DNA of 64,000 nucleotides from Erythrobasidium yunnanense. Its lineage: Eukaryota; Basidiomycota; Cystobasidiomycetes; Erythrobasidiales; Erythrobasidiaceae. Below the pieces are notes generated by a model that saw only the letters and a list, made by a program, of their open reading frames with translations, made no database searches and had not been told where the DNA came from. The stretch is taken from contig BCJC01000001.1 of NCBI GenBank assembly GCA_001600175.1, forward strand, positions 1,444,065-1,508,064, written 5' to 3'. Shown here one piece after another: positions 1 to 12,322 of this stretch. The position numbers were made by a program, and so were the translations under genes. Numbering within the stretch: position 1 is the first letter of the stretch; every line of letters begins with the position of its first letter.

Positions 1-306
1 TGGCAGCCCACAGCAGAAGTGCATGAATTAGAATCGCGAGATTGCATGAAGGGCCAGAGTCAAGAGGATTAGATGCTGACACGAGCTGTCAAAATGACAC
101 CGTAAATCCCTAAGGCATGGAAAGACAGTTGGTCTGGATGATACGTCTTCGACTTTTGCCCTTTGAACCGTAACTCTTCGAGATAAACAGCCGAGAAACA
201 AGCCATAGATTACATCAGCTGCATCACATACTTCTGCACGTCGTCTGGATCAAGTGAACGTCGTCCAGAAATCGAAAAGAACGAAGAGAATCAACGACCG
301 CGCACC
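1..306. other. Upstream region of MND1, no gene seen
   Basis: I see no convincing coding frame here. The stretch ends at the MND1 start codon and presumably holds its promoter and leader. It may also include the far end of a neighbour outside the window. Confidence 0.4.
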
Positions 307-1337
307 ATGGTACATGACCTTGATTCCTGAATAGACACCTCTCACGAACGCCCGGCTTGACGCAACTGTTATCCTGATACTTACAGTCTAAGAAAGGCCT
401 CTCACCAGAGGAGAAAGCGCAGAAACTGTTGGTCTGGTTTCAAGAAAGCAAGTCCTTCTGCAGCGCGAAAGAAGTTGAAAAGGATGGCGCAAAGGCTTGC
501 GGTATCAGTACAATGATCATCAAGGAGTGAGCCGTGCTTCTTGAAAGCCTGGTCGACCGTTTCTGACTACCGACGCGTCTCGTACAAACAGTATCCTCAA
601 GCTACTCCTCGATGACAGTCTCGTGAATCAAGAGAAAATTGGTACCTCAAACTACTTTTGTAGGTCTACTTTGCCAGTCAGTACCGGACCGACATTCGCT
701 GAGTCTGCGTGTCTAGGGAGCTATCCCGGAGCCAGTGCAGCCAAGATACGAGCAGAACATTCGACAACCCAAACTACACTGAATGACATAACGAAGAAAC
801 ATGAAGAGGCCGTGGAGGCTTTTGCAAAACTACAAGTTGAGCGTGGATGCGGAGAAGGCGATGAGGTGAGTTCGCAGGCACGCAGCAATACTGTGACTTA
901 CGTGGGATATGCATACGTGTACAGGAAACAAGACAAACTTTGCTCAAATCGTACTACGACGAACAAGCCGCCTTAGACTCGGTCAAGGCAGAGCTCGCCA
1001 AGTTCTCATCTGGCGATCCTGCAGTCTACGAACAGAAGAAGCTTGACATTGAATTTATGAAAGAGAGTGCTCTGCGCTGGACCGGTGACTATGCTTTCAC
1101 TGCCTTTCCCTTTTCTTTTCTCGATGACCATTCTTCTGGCTTGAGCTACTGTTTTTCTGGCTAACCATGTTGAGCTACATCAATGAGATGCAAGAAGCTG
1201 ACTAGCTCATCTTTGGAACGCACCCAGACCAAATCTCTGCAGTCATTTCCCATCTTCGAAGCAATAACGGTGTAGACCCAGCCGACATCCGCACGATGCT
1301 TGATCTGCCAGAAGACTATGAGGAACTCACTTTCTAG
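307..1337 (+). CDS. MND1: Meiotic nuclear division protein 1 (Mnd1)
   Basis: Mnd1 pairs with Hop2 in the nucleus and helps Rad51/Dmc1 with strand invasion during meiotic recombination. Six exons read in phase: 307-309, 387-526, 592-659, 717-865, 925-1084 and 1228-1337, giving 209 residues, close to the usual 205-220. The first exon is only the ATG, which is followed at once by an intron. The N-terminus SKKGLSPEEKAQKLLVWF and the following winged-helix segment ending in IGTSNYFW match the family. A middle coiled coil follows (RAEHSTTQTTLNDITKKHEE onward), and the end, with RWTDQI and LPEDYEEL, matches the family's conserved tail. ORC4 begins 224 bases downstream on the same strand. The family call is strong; the exon joins are inferred but fit phase and alignment throughout. 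Confidence 0.93.
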
Positions 1338-1561
1338 ACGTCCAAAAGCAAACAAAGAAGCACTTACAGGGTACCGTGCTCGCACTATCCATCGAGCAGT
1401 CCAGCTGCATCAGTTCAGCAGTTTTAGTTCTAGAAGCTCGCAAAGTAATTTATCGCAGTTTTAAGTTAGCATTAGGCATTCTTTGTCACTGAAAGCAGCA
1501 CAGATACAATATATTTCGACGAGATTCGCTACTTTGCTCTAACCTTTCGCCCTACCAAGCC

Positions 1562-4286
1562 ATGACACCTCGTCGCAGTATACCCGAGGTGGTCATCCCA
1601 GTGTCGCGCCAGCATTCTTCTGCTGGAAGGTCTACATTGCCTTCGTCGCTGTCTTCGCCGTCGAAACCTAGCAGCAAACGAGTCGCGACAAGCAATGAGC
1701 TGGGAAGCCCGCCCGCCAAACGTCTAAGAAGCTCGGCAGAGAAGGGCAGGACCATCAGTAGCTCTTCTACGCGGTCAAACAACGAAGCTGCCAGAACAAC
1801 ACCCACCAAGATTGCGATACCTCGACCGCGAGACGCGAAGGGTCCCAGCTACGACGAGCGCGACTACAGGCAGCAGAACAATCTCAAACAATCTATGGTA
1901 GCTAGTACGAGCGCAAGATCATCAGCGCGAATCTCGTCCCTCCCCGTCAAAGAATGGGTTCCACCGACATCGCAGAAGAAGCCTGCTTTCAGTCTGCCTG
2001 GGCAAAGGCAGAGCAGCCGCAAAAAGGCTGCTATTAGCGATTTGATGAGTAGAGCGAACGCTCCAGCACAGACGGTGGTTCCGGACAGCGAAGGAGAGGA
2101 TGATGTCGATGAGCTGGCTATTCCGGTGCCGGCAGCAGGGAGCAGTAAAGCACGCGTTTCGGATAACAAGACCACATCAAGTGCTGATATGCAAGTCATC
2201 AAGAGTATAGACGGCTTCTCAGACACGTCCATCGAGTCGGACGGCGAGGGCGAGGATATGGTGCCTCTGAAATCTGTTCCTGCGGATATCATCACGATGC
2301 CCTCTCCTGCTCCTTCCTCTTTCACCTCTGTTATAGCGTCAGCGCTACCACCAGACTCGCGGCCGGATCCCCTGGGCACACCCACTAAGCAAAGGAAGGG
2401 CAGTGATGCTCTCAAGACACCTTCCAAGCCTCTTCCTCCTCTGCTTGCAGCTTCAGAGTCCGCAAAGAAGGCGAAAAGAACCCCTACAAAGGCTGTCAAG
2501 TCTGCAACGGCCGAAGCGCTGGCTTCGACTAGCCTTATTCTTCCAGAGCCGGAAGTCACTATACTTCCTTCCTATTTACCTACGCCCTCTTCGACTCCTG
2601 AACGCTCTTCTTCTCGTCAAACTTCGTATGCGAAGGAAGAAGTCCTGCAATTACTCGATACCGTTCTTGGCCGGATGTCAGGTCCCTGCGCATCCCTCTC
2701 CGTCTCCGAAGTCCCTAGAGACGACAGTGCGGATTACCGTAACTGGCTCGCAACTCGACCTTGTCTATCAAAAGATCATGAAGTAGCAGAGAAGGATGTC
2801 CGTACGACGATGGATCGGACCATCCGAGAGGGAGAAGGAAATTGCTTGTTACTGGTTGGAGAGCGTGGAATAGGGAAGACCGCAATCGTTGACAGATCAC
2901 TCAAGGTCATGAGTGAAGTCTACGGTGAAGATGGCTTCATACCGATTCGCTTGTCGGGCTTGGTGCAGAAGGACGACAAGGCAGCTCTGAAGGAAGTGGC
3001 AAGGCAACTCTGCTCATCCGCTTACATCGATGAAGCAGAGAACGGCGAAGGAGGAGCTTCTTTCGTACGTATCTTCCCTATCGTCAGTTAGTGGTTCCTG
3101 CTAAGAGCTCGATCAACAGACCTCGAATGCTACTATTCTCTCCTCCTTACTCACGATGCTTGAGCCTGGACCATCTGATACAGAAGAAGAAGCCGAGTCG
3201 AAGTCGAAGCCTCTCATTTTCGTCATTGACGAGTTTGACCTGTTCGCGCACCATTCAGTCCGGCAAAGCTTTCTTTACTGCCTGCTGGACTGTGTACAAG
3301 GTGGTTTCAGACGAGGTGGAATGGCTGTATTAGGGTTGAGTGCGAGAGCGGTACGTACATTCATTAGGTCGGCCAAGATTTCAAGCTGAATCAATCTCGC
3401 ACCATTCAGGACTGCATCGAGACACTGGAGAAGAGAGTCAAGAGTCGCTGCCAGTCACGCGTTCACCATATTTTGCCAGGAGAGGACATATTCACCGGAA
3501 CTGCCAAACTTTTGCAAGACACGATGTCATTTGCTCAGCCTAAAGACGCACTGCGAGAAATATGGAACGAAGGGCTGCAGGCGTTCTTTTCGAGCAAGAA
3601 TGTGCAAGTCCAACTTACTGCCCTGAACGAGCTCCGAGGTCTGGATGCCGACCGGAAGGTCTTTGACGTATTCGTAAGTTCTTACGATCGGCTTTGGACA
3701 TCATGAAAGATGCTGACCGTCGTCTTTCTCTTTAGACATTTCTTCTATCTAAGCTACATGCCACCCTCGGTGCCACATCAAATGCTCAAGTGCCGACTGC
3801 TAAGATATGCCTACAAGCGACGGACCTCCTTTCCCAACTTCAATATCGAGAAAGAGACATTCCCCTTAGCCTGAGCGTGGTCGAGGTGGCTATGCTCATC
3901 GCGAGTAAGCACATCGTGGAAGAAGAGCGGGCCCTTAATTTCGTCATCGCGTATGACAGGTACCTCGAGCACACAAAGAGAGCAGCAGCGAGTGGGAGCA
4001 GCAGTACAAGAGCATTTAGTCGAAGTCTATGCTTGAGAGTGAATTGTTTTCCCTGGCTTTCTTGGAATCTCGCTAATGCACTTGTGATCTCCAGGCCTTC
4101 GAGCGCCTACGAACATTGGGTATGATCAGGGATGTAGCATCAGGAGCTCGGTCAACATCGAGCAGCGCTAGCATCTTCAAGCTCTGCAGACTGGTTCCCT
4201 GGCCGAACATGATCGAAGAGGCCATCAAAGAGCGTAAAGACATCCCGCAACATCTCGTCAAATGGTGCAAAGCTTGGTCTGAGTAA
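1562..4286 (+). CDS. ORC4: Origin recognition complex subunit 4
   Basis: Orc4 is an AAA+ subunit of the complex that marks replication origins and loads MCM. Exons 1562-3064, 3120-3350, 3410-3673, 3736-4038 and 4095-4286 give 830 residues. The AAA+ part starts near residue 420, with Walker A GERGIGKT and Walker B VIDEFD, followed by the Orc4-type FDLFAHH. A sensor region (LEKRVKSR) and a C-terminal winged-helix part come next. The first 380 or so residues are Ser/Pro/Lys-rich and look disordered, so the protein is nearly twice as long as human ORC4 (436). Fission yeast Orc4 also has a long N-terminal tail, made of AT-hooks, but I see no GRP core of an AT-hook here. The start is the first ATG of the open frame. 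Confidence 0.95.
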
Positions 4287-4554
4287 GATATGCGTGTTAG
4301 GTTATAGCTTGTCGTTGTTTGTTAGCCGGTCATGCACAAGGCGGCTGTCACGGCAATCCCAATACACAACCTGCCTGATACCAACAGAGCAGTGAAAGCT
4401 TGTTTAGGAAGCTGCACACTAATTTCCATCAGCCTTGCCCATACTTATCGCTCGTCCGCCAAAATGCCTTTCTCTTTCGCTCGGATACGTTGAGAAAAAG
4501 CCGGCTGATGGTCAAGACTCGCAGCTTTCTGGCATCAAGCTGGATCAGACTGTG

Positions 4555-7409
4555 ATGTCTGAACGTTCGCGGCCCTCAAATCTTCAGAAACAGCCGCGCG
4601 ACTATTCTTCGGCAAGAAGGAAAGAGTACGCTGAGCCTTCGCTGAGCCAGCTCACTGAGCAAGCAGAGCAGGCACTGCAGTACAACGATTCAGGTATGCT
4701 GTTTGAGCGCGAAAAGCTTTGTTTTGTGGCTCATTCGATGCGATCTCAGGCGTCCAGTCGAAAGACCTGGTTCGCGTCAGCGGCGCCATTACTTCTGCTC
4801 GTGCATTCATTGGCAGCCAGCAGAACCAAGATAGTCTGGCTGGCCCGTCCAGACGTACATTCAAAGCGACCTATTCAAGTTACGACCCTGTAGCTCGAAG
4901 ACAGCGTGAATCCCGGGAACAGGGAGAAGACGTCTTCGCTGCAGTGAGGAGCATTCCAGTTGTTTCTTGTACATTGCTAATCTCTCTCCCGTCAATAGCT
5001 CGGTCAAGGCCTGGAAGAAGCATCTGGATGGCTGAGAGACCTTCTGACTGAGCCATACAAGGATACGAAGGCAGTGAATAGCAACTAGATCTGCTGAAAC
5101 AGGGGTTTCAGGAGTCTGACTCTATTCGTGTATTCCTGTCCAGTTCATCAACGACACTCAACACAAGAAAGCCGAGCAGTCCCTGGCGTTACCTGCCTAT
5201 TCAGCTCCGACATACGACCCTCTTCCAGAACATTTAGGGACCACAGAAGAACTTTGGAAGATGGCACCTCCACCACCAACAGATCGCCAAATCCCATCTG
5301 CAGAACTGCCGCGCTCAGATACAGACGAAGAAGAGCGTGATCAGCGACGTCGCCGAAGGACTGCCCATATAGAAGATCGCAATCATAGGCAATCGAGTCA
5401 TCACAACGGCAACCAAAGAAGACATCGAGCTTCGAGAGATCCGGTTCACAGGCGAAGATCTGAAGAGCTGCGAGACACAAGAAGTCCATCTCACCGAATC
5501 TCAAAAAGACGCCATCACGAGTCAAGTGATGAAGACGACGTAATATGACATGAATCAATTGTGCCGGGACATATGCTGACTTTTAAGATAGGTCGATACG
5601 CGTGCCCGTCTTACTCGTCGCCAACAGACCGAGCGAGATCACCGTAGGGAAGATCGTCAACATAAGTTACACCAACATGCTCCCCTCGACCTCGAGAGAC
5701 AGCGTAGTCCCTCAAAACATGAAGCAGGCAATCACAGAATGGATCGCTTCGATCGCTCAAGAACCTCTCAACGTGATCACTCAGCTGCTCCCCCTCTTAT
5801 ACTTATGCATCTCCATGCTCAACAGAGCCTCGGACTGTACAGTCAGCCTATAGACTATTCCGCTCCTCCAGCAAGATCTGCAACAGTACCTCCCAGCTAC
5901 TTTCCAGCCGCTCTACCCGCTGTCAATGCACATCAAATGCATGTTCATAGCTCCTACGATACAGGAACCTGGCCTGTGGGGCTGAGAGACGATTTCGATC
6001 GCTATCCTAAACCAAATCCTATCCATTATCCAGCCAGCCCGGCAAGCTACAATAGTCAGACTAGCTTCCCTGGCATTATACCAAATCAATCTGTTTACAC
6101 ACAGAAGATGCAGGCTGCGGTAGAGCAGCAACGACTCCCGCCGAGCAGAAACTATCAGAAAGCTTCTCAGGCCTTTGTGCCAGCATATGATGCGCAAGAT
6201 GCATATCCAGAGCAAAGTCCACGCAATGTCCAAAATCAGTCTACCCTCAATTACATATTGAACCATACTTCACCTGAGCTGCAAGCGCAAGTCACACCGC
6301 CTCCGCGAGCCATTGTTCAAAGCAGCTACAACGCCCCACAAAGCTCGTTCTCTGCTGACGGCTTTGACTATCGTCAAGAACCGGAAACTCAAAACATGCC
6401 GCCGTATTTCGACCTCAATGGCGGAAGGCACTACAACCAAGAATTTGCTGGTCCTGCTGATCAAAACAGACAGCATGAACAGCTCTTCAGCTTCTCAGTA
6501 CATCACAGGGCTTCTCAAAGTTATCCTATCGCGATCCATAACGAGCCTAGTCCACTACAAGACTCCGAGTGTTATGAGGCCGATCACTTCGCTGGACTCG
6601 CCGATCAGGCTCCTGCTCCAGCTCTCGCCGCTAGCCTGCAAAACGCACATACACATACTACGGCCGCGAAAGCTCCCGTGCAAATTAGTCAGCCGTCAAC
6701 ACTATCGCCGCATTTGTCAAACGAAACATCAGAACATAACAAGCCAAAGATCATCCTTCCGGACAGGTCCGAGCCGGGCTGGCATCCGCCCTTGAAACCA
6801 GCAGAGAAGAGACGGCTGGAACGAGAGGCTTCGCGTGCTTCGCAGCCGTCTCCTACCAATTATCAGAGCAGCTCGGTCAAGAGCAGCTTCGCTTCAGCTA
6901 AGTCTGTGAAAGCCTCAATGGCAAATGTGAACGTCTCTCTTCAAGCCAACACAGATACAGGACATGGTCCCGAGAATGACGAGTATACCCCATCTCACAC
7001 CACACAGCGTTGGCAGCCGATCAAGATGGCTTCAATGGCGGACCCACAGGCTGCTGTCAATTACACTGAGTCGCGCGCAGGAGATAGCGTGCACAAGGAC
7101 GATTTACCTCTGCAAAAGAACATAGCGATCGGTGAAAGCAAACCACACATTTCTAGATTAGCTCGCACAACTTCCCGACCTGATCTCCGCCCACAAGGGT
7201 CTATTACGCCTATGAAGGTCAATCCTATTAGGCCAAACACAAGATCTACTACCAATAAGATCAATATTTCGAAGCCAATCAAGGCTTCATCCAGCTCTGC
7301 CATTAATGCCAGCGACAGCATCGATGACGATGAAGGTCCAGTGACTCCGTCTAATGCCGAGGCCGTTCCCGCATTCTTTCGCAATAACAAGACGAAGGTG
7401 GACTTCTGA
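4555..7409 (+). CDS. Long disordered protein, function unknown
   Basis: I do not recognise this protein. Exons 4555-4693, 4750-4943, 4999-5073, 5144-5539 and 5592-7409 join in phase to about 873 residues. Residues 45-170 look the most ordered (SGAITSARAFIGSQQ, then ASGWLRDLLTEPYKDTKAF). An Arg/His/Glu-rich charged stretch follows (DEEERDQRRRRR), then a long Gln/Tyr/Pro/Ser-rich tail with no domain I can name. The charged part with SPSxH repeats recalls RS-like or RNA-associated proteins, which is inference only. The start is uncertain: ATG 4555 is the first in frame, while ATG 4464 has a good CCAAA context but meets a stop after nine codons unless an extra intron is used. The gene converges with the minus-strand gene ending at 7850. 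Confidence 0.75.
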
Positions 7410-7849
7410 GGAGCTCAAGCAGGAAGCTGTCGCCGGCAGAGTACCGCTTCAAGATGACAAAGACGGTCGAAAAGACGGTGGAAGCAACCAAAGAAAATCC
7501 ATGAAACGTAGACACTGTCAGTGTGAAGCTAGCAATAAGTGATGGGATTCAACACTGTCGTTGTAAAGTGAAGCGCAGATGAGGAAGCTTATATTACAGT
7601 CTGCGCATCCTGTAATAAGGTTATATGAAGCCCTTTGTGTAGCGCAGCTCTCTGAAGGCGCAAAAATTTAGAACGTAATGATTGTCCATAATGTGAATAA
7701 TGCGAAATCCTAGCTGCTACGAAGAAGAACGGGATCCAGCCAACTAAAACAAGTAAAGACTGCAAACTATGGGCAACATTATCTAAAAAACCGAAAACTA
7801 CACGCGACTGGAAGAGGATTAGGATGAGAGGATGTCTGAGATGATGTAT
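7410..7849. other. Convergent intergenic region
   Basis: This lies between the 3' ends of two converging genes. It is AT-rich compared with its neighbours and has no long frame with coding character. It probably holds the two 3' untranslated regions. Confidence 0.5.
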
Positions 7850-10800
7850 CTATGGCTTTGCCGACTTCTTCCTTCCAGAGGTACCGAACATTGACGCGAA
7901 GGAATATGAAGGTTTGCTATTACTGCTAGAAGGGCCAGTAGCGCTCGACGTCGACTGTTTCAGCGCTGAACTTCCTACAGCACTACCGTTTTTGCTCAAC
8001 TTAGAAGAAAGCTCGGGCCTGGGTGCGAAGTCTGCATAAAACTGATCGGAAGGTTCGGAATGATTCGTAGTCGTACGGCTCGTAGTCGAAGAAGAGAAGG
8101 AGAGTTGTGGGGTAGAAGATTGTGCGGGGGTCTGTTCGTCTTCGGCTGCTGGTGGATTTGTGTTGCCCTTGCCCTGGAAATTAGGCAATGCAGGTGTCTT
8201 CTTCGCAGCGTCATCTGCACCTAACGTCTTGGAACGACTCCGCTTGAAGAGGCTGAAGGGTGACTTGGACTTTCGAGGAGTCTGTAGTCCGGCGGGTCGG
8301 TTTGCAGCGGCTGCCTGCTGGGGCTGAGCGGCCGACAAAGGCGCACTCGAATGAGCAGCTCGCATCGCGTCCTGCGCAGGCACCTTTAGCGTCTCTGAGC
8401 TGAAGGAAGCGTTTGGAAGTGGTGAGCGGAAATTTGGAGAGGAAGCTCGCGGTTTCACTACGGCGAAGCAGCGTCAGTCAGGTTATACTGCCAGAATCCA
8501 AGAGCACTCACATTGTTGATGCTGAGATTGTCGAGGCGACGCGCGTGGAAGGCCTTCTTCCGTGATGTTGTCCATAACACCGAAGTCCGCGGTAAGCGGA
8601 GTAGCCCCAGGACTCGTCAAGCTGATCGATACATTGTCCCCCTGAGCAGTATGGAAGCTAGTTGAAGGACTAATGACACTCTCCCTTTCCAGGGGAGGGA
8701 TCACATACTTCTTATCCTTCGGAGGTGTTGAAGGGGCTTTTCCTTCTTCTAGACTGTAGATCCGATCAACGAGCTGCTTATTGCTCGAAGAGCGGGGAAG
8801 CTCCGCCGAAGCTGCAGCTGGAGATCCCCCTTGCATTCCATTTGCCAGAGCAGCAAGTCCAGAAGCGAAGGAAGAGGAAGCAGAGGGTGGGAGAGGGATT
8901 TGAGGGGCTCCTTGCGAAGAAGCGATGGAAGATGAATACGATACTGATGCGGGGAGGGGACCCAGTCTAGCTGCATCTGGGGTGAGAGAAAACGAAGAAG
9001 CTGGATTGACAGGAGAGTAGGGCCGAGGTTTGAGTGAATCGAGAGAGGCTGGTAAGATTGTACTGCTTGATGAAGTGATCATGGCGGAAGGAGCCAGCTC
9101 TTGCTGATGCGGAGGTCGAAGTGTCGTGTTACCCTCTTCTTCGCTTGCAGCCCCACTCTCACTCGATACAGATGGCGTAGTGGTGCCTGAATGAGGAGGA
9201 GTAGGCAGCATTTGCTGACCAGGCGGTAGCTGCACCTGTATGGAGGAAAGAGTTGACTTCTTGCTCTTCAGCCTGAGTGCCGAGCCGTCGCTGCTTGATT
9301 GAGGTATGGAGGAGGATCTTGGGGCGTGCACCGATTGCGGTAAAGGCTGAGCAGCGTGGACGTGCACTACAGTCGGCGATTTCGGAGGTTGGACGGACTT
9401 GACATCCAAGTAGCCATTGACTGACGTACTTGCTGTATTCGTGAGGGACGAAGAGGAAGACGGGGAAGAAAAGAGTTGTGCCAGAGGAGATGCCGGGCGG
9501 ACTCCTTCTCCAGAATGCAGGGAAGGAGCTGAAGAAGAGGTAGAAGAGGAGTGTGACAAAATGGGAGCTAAGGGGACTGATAATGCTGCTGGAGAGGATG
9601 AAAGACTACTTGGCGTGAGATTCGTTCCTGCACTATTGCTACTACTGTTCGTAACGTTGCCTGTACTTCTATTACTATTACTGTTGCCATAACTGGCGGA
9701 GTTGGAGAGTGGTGGAGCTGAAGAATTGGGTGTGCACCTTCCGCTAGCGTTGCTATGCGGCTTGCCCGGTGTCGGAAGTGGTGAATGCCCATTTGCTGAA
9801 GATGGTGTCGTGCTGCGTGGTGTGAGAGGAACGCCAGGAGATGCAAGAGGCGTACCGGCAGCCGAGCTTGCCGGCGACCTAGTCGCATGTAGAGGGAGCG
9901 GCGGAACAGGTGGAATGTGTTGACGAGCAGTGGAGGCATGATCGTTTATGGTCAAAGGCATCGCTGAGACTGGTCTGCTCTTGATCTGCTTGCCATTGCC
10001 TTCTACGGGATTTGCAAGTATCTCTTGCGCGCTAGTCGACGAGGTAGATCGCGATAACCATCCACTTAGCGATTTCCGCTTGCTTGCATTCCCTCCTACA
10101 GCTCTTGAGCCATTACTTGCCAAACTGACATTATCCATCGATTTCCGACTCGTCAGAGCAGGCGAGTAGACGCTGCTTCTATCTGCTTTCGGCGATGACG
10201 GGAAAGCAGCTTTCGACATCCTCTTCTCTTTCTTTGCGAGTATTTTCGGGTCGACGGGAATGGGTGGTAAATCCATGGACTGCGCAAGGCTCTTCAAACT
10301 CTGAGTATCGCCGCCGCGTACAGAGTAGGTCGACATGCGCCGATTGTTGCCTAACAGACTTGGCTGAAGAGTGCTTGCTCTCGCGTGCGGTTGGGCACTT
10401 CTTGACCGCACCATCTCAGGGCGCTGCAGGAAGACAGAAAAGTCAGTCGCCTAAGTTGGTTCAGTGTTGTAGACGGTGGATCTACTCACATCAGAGCCTA
10501 TCTCAGACCTCGGCCGCTCATGCCACGAGCGTGCTGCGGGGCTCTTCCTCCCGTCTGCGATTCCAGCCAAATCTCCATGAAAGCTGACGCTCCTCCGCTT
10601 ATCTTTGTTATTGCTGTGGTTCGCCGACGCAGGAGGTGTGATGCTTCCTCCACTACTGCTGCTGTGTATATATGCTGACGAAGCGGCCGAGCTTGCTGAA
10701 GAAGCTTCTGACCAGGTCAATCCTCCATCTATCGTCGTTGCGGTCGAGCTTCCCGAAAGAGCAGGTGATGAAGTTGAAGCTTGCTCGTTCTGCCCGAGCA

Positions 10801-11383
10801 ACCCGCTGTTATTGCTGTTATGTCCGTCCATAAAAGTCGGGTCGAAGCCCGGATGGGCAAAGTATGTTGATTGCCGAGAAGCCATTCTCGCAGGGTTCTG
10901 CGCGTACGCTATGCTTGCGTCGTATGGCGAGTCCATTGCCCATGACATTCCCCATGCGTCCGTTACATCCACCTTCCCAACGCTTGAGACTGGAACCATT
11001 GGAATCGAGCTGTCGAGGACGGATATCCTGTCGAAAGAGCGGGACATCTAGAGACGATGTGTTTGAAGTGTAGTATAAGTCCAGGGCGATGTTCGATTTT
11101 CAAGCGCCATTTAGAAGGGCGATCACGTCGCAGGAAGCGAATGCGAAGCCGAAAGTTGGTGAAGCGCGTGTAAAGTTGGGCCAGAGTGAGCGGGAAAAGA
11201 GTGAGGAGAAGGAGGGGAGAAGAAGTAGCAGTCAGAACGCAGTAATATAATGTATATGAGAGCACCGCTCACCCTGTTCTGCCTCTCGAGAGGCCGCTCA
11301 AACTCGTAAGGATCTGGGTCAGCGCCTCGTCCCTGCGCGATCTTTGTCGCTTCCAGATGAGCGAGATGCTGCAGGCTGGCCAT
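7850..11383 (-). CDS. Large Ser/Pro-rich protein, function unknown
   Basis: Read on the minus strand, exons 11383-11273, 11047-10490, 10423-8512 and 8457-7850 join in phase to 1,062 residues. The short first exon encodes a conserved-looking start (MASLQHLAHLEATKIAQGRG, then DPDPYEFERPLERQ). The rest is dominated by Ser, Pro, Thr and Ala. Islands include PPIPVDPKILAKKEKRMSK near residue 280, a basic KRKSLSGWLSR, and a C-terminal SPFSLFKRSRSKTLG. Such basic/Ser motifs are common phosphosites in fungal polarity or signalling scaffolds, but I cannot name a family. The first intron is about 225 nt, unusually long for this window. A start at the internal ATG 11047 is possible, but the 37-residue first exon reads like real protein. 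Confidence 0.75.
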
Positions 11384-12322
11384 CGTTTGGCGATGTTGTT
11401 GTTATGTATGGTCTGAAACCAGAGCTGTCGCCGTCCTTTGCGCTACTGATCCCTTGCCTCCCCAGATCTGGGAATGCGCTCGGCGCCGTTCTTGGACGTC
11501 CTTGTGTGATGATGATTGGAGCTCTGATGATTGACTGGCGTTTCTGGGAGGGATCTGCGAGCGTATCTACTTGCTCTATATCTCTTGAATGGTCGATGTC
11601 GAAGAAACCCCCCAGCGATATCAGTCCTGACCGAACCCCAGCGGTACACTTTGGACAAGGTCAAAGCCTAGACGTATGTACGATTGAGTGGAGGCAGGCA
11701 GTCGGGCAGTCAGACCATGAAGGAAGAGGTACGACAATGTTGACAAGCACCTGTCAAACACTAATACACAACGCCGAGTCCGACTGCATTCCTCGTCCAT
11801 GTTTTGGTCGTCTAATAATACTTTTATATCGACAACGAGCATGCAGAGATGCTTTCATCCATTCACACACTGCGCTGAAGCGTAGTATGGCCTTTGTACC
11901 CAGCATGAATTGCGGGCGAGCTGGTGAAGAAGAAGCAACCTTTCACGCGCATCTGTAGCCTGGCATTTGACACTTCCAGCGAAGACTTCGATGTAGAGGA
12001 AGACTTGCTACCACTTCCTTGTGCGTATGCACAGCAACTCCGCCTTGAAAAGTGACAGTCTTGCTTGGCTTGGCATCTCTCGACTAGTGTGCGAACCATG
12101 TCGCGCCCATGACGTGCACTGAATGCAGTGCAAGGCCTGAGTTACTGATATCTCCAGTCGGGACTTGATGGACAACTTCTTGCTGATGCGTTGGGAATAC
12201 GTCCAAATGCTCGTCCAGATCTCGTTCGCGTATGCTGGAATGGGCTCGTAGCGGGTAGGGAGTGTAACCAGTGTCTTATTGTGAGTTTGCGATGGGTTGT
12301 GTGAGACCTTGCCTAGTCGCAT
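11384..12322. other. Intergenic region of about 0.9 kb, weak ORFs only
   Basis: This lies between the start of the 1,062-residue gene (minus) and the stop of the CoA-pathway gene (minus). Two minus-strand frames (12008-12322 and 11863-12099) have some coding flavour, including a short Ser/Lys run, but no recognisable domain, no clear start context and no convincing splice pattern. It should contain the promoter of the gene starting at 11383. Confidence 0.35.

Noticed and set aside
1864-2559. A long minus-strand frame of 231 codons
   Set aside because: It is antisense to the N-terminal exon of ORC4, whose plus-strand reading joins in phase to clear AAA+ motifs; the mirror frame has no motif.
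9417-9692. A plus-strand frame with Glu/Gly and Leu runs
   Set aside because: It is the shadow of Ser-rich codons in the minus-strand 1,062-residue gene.
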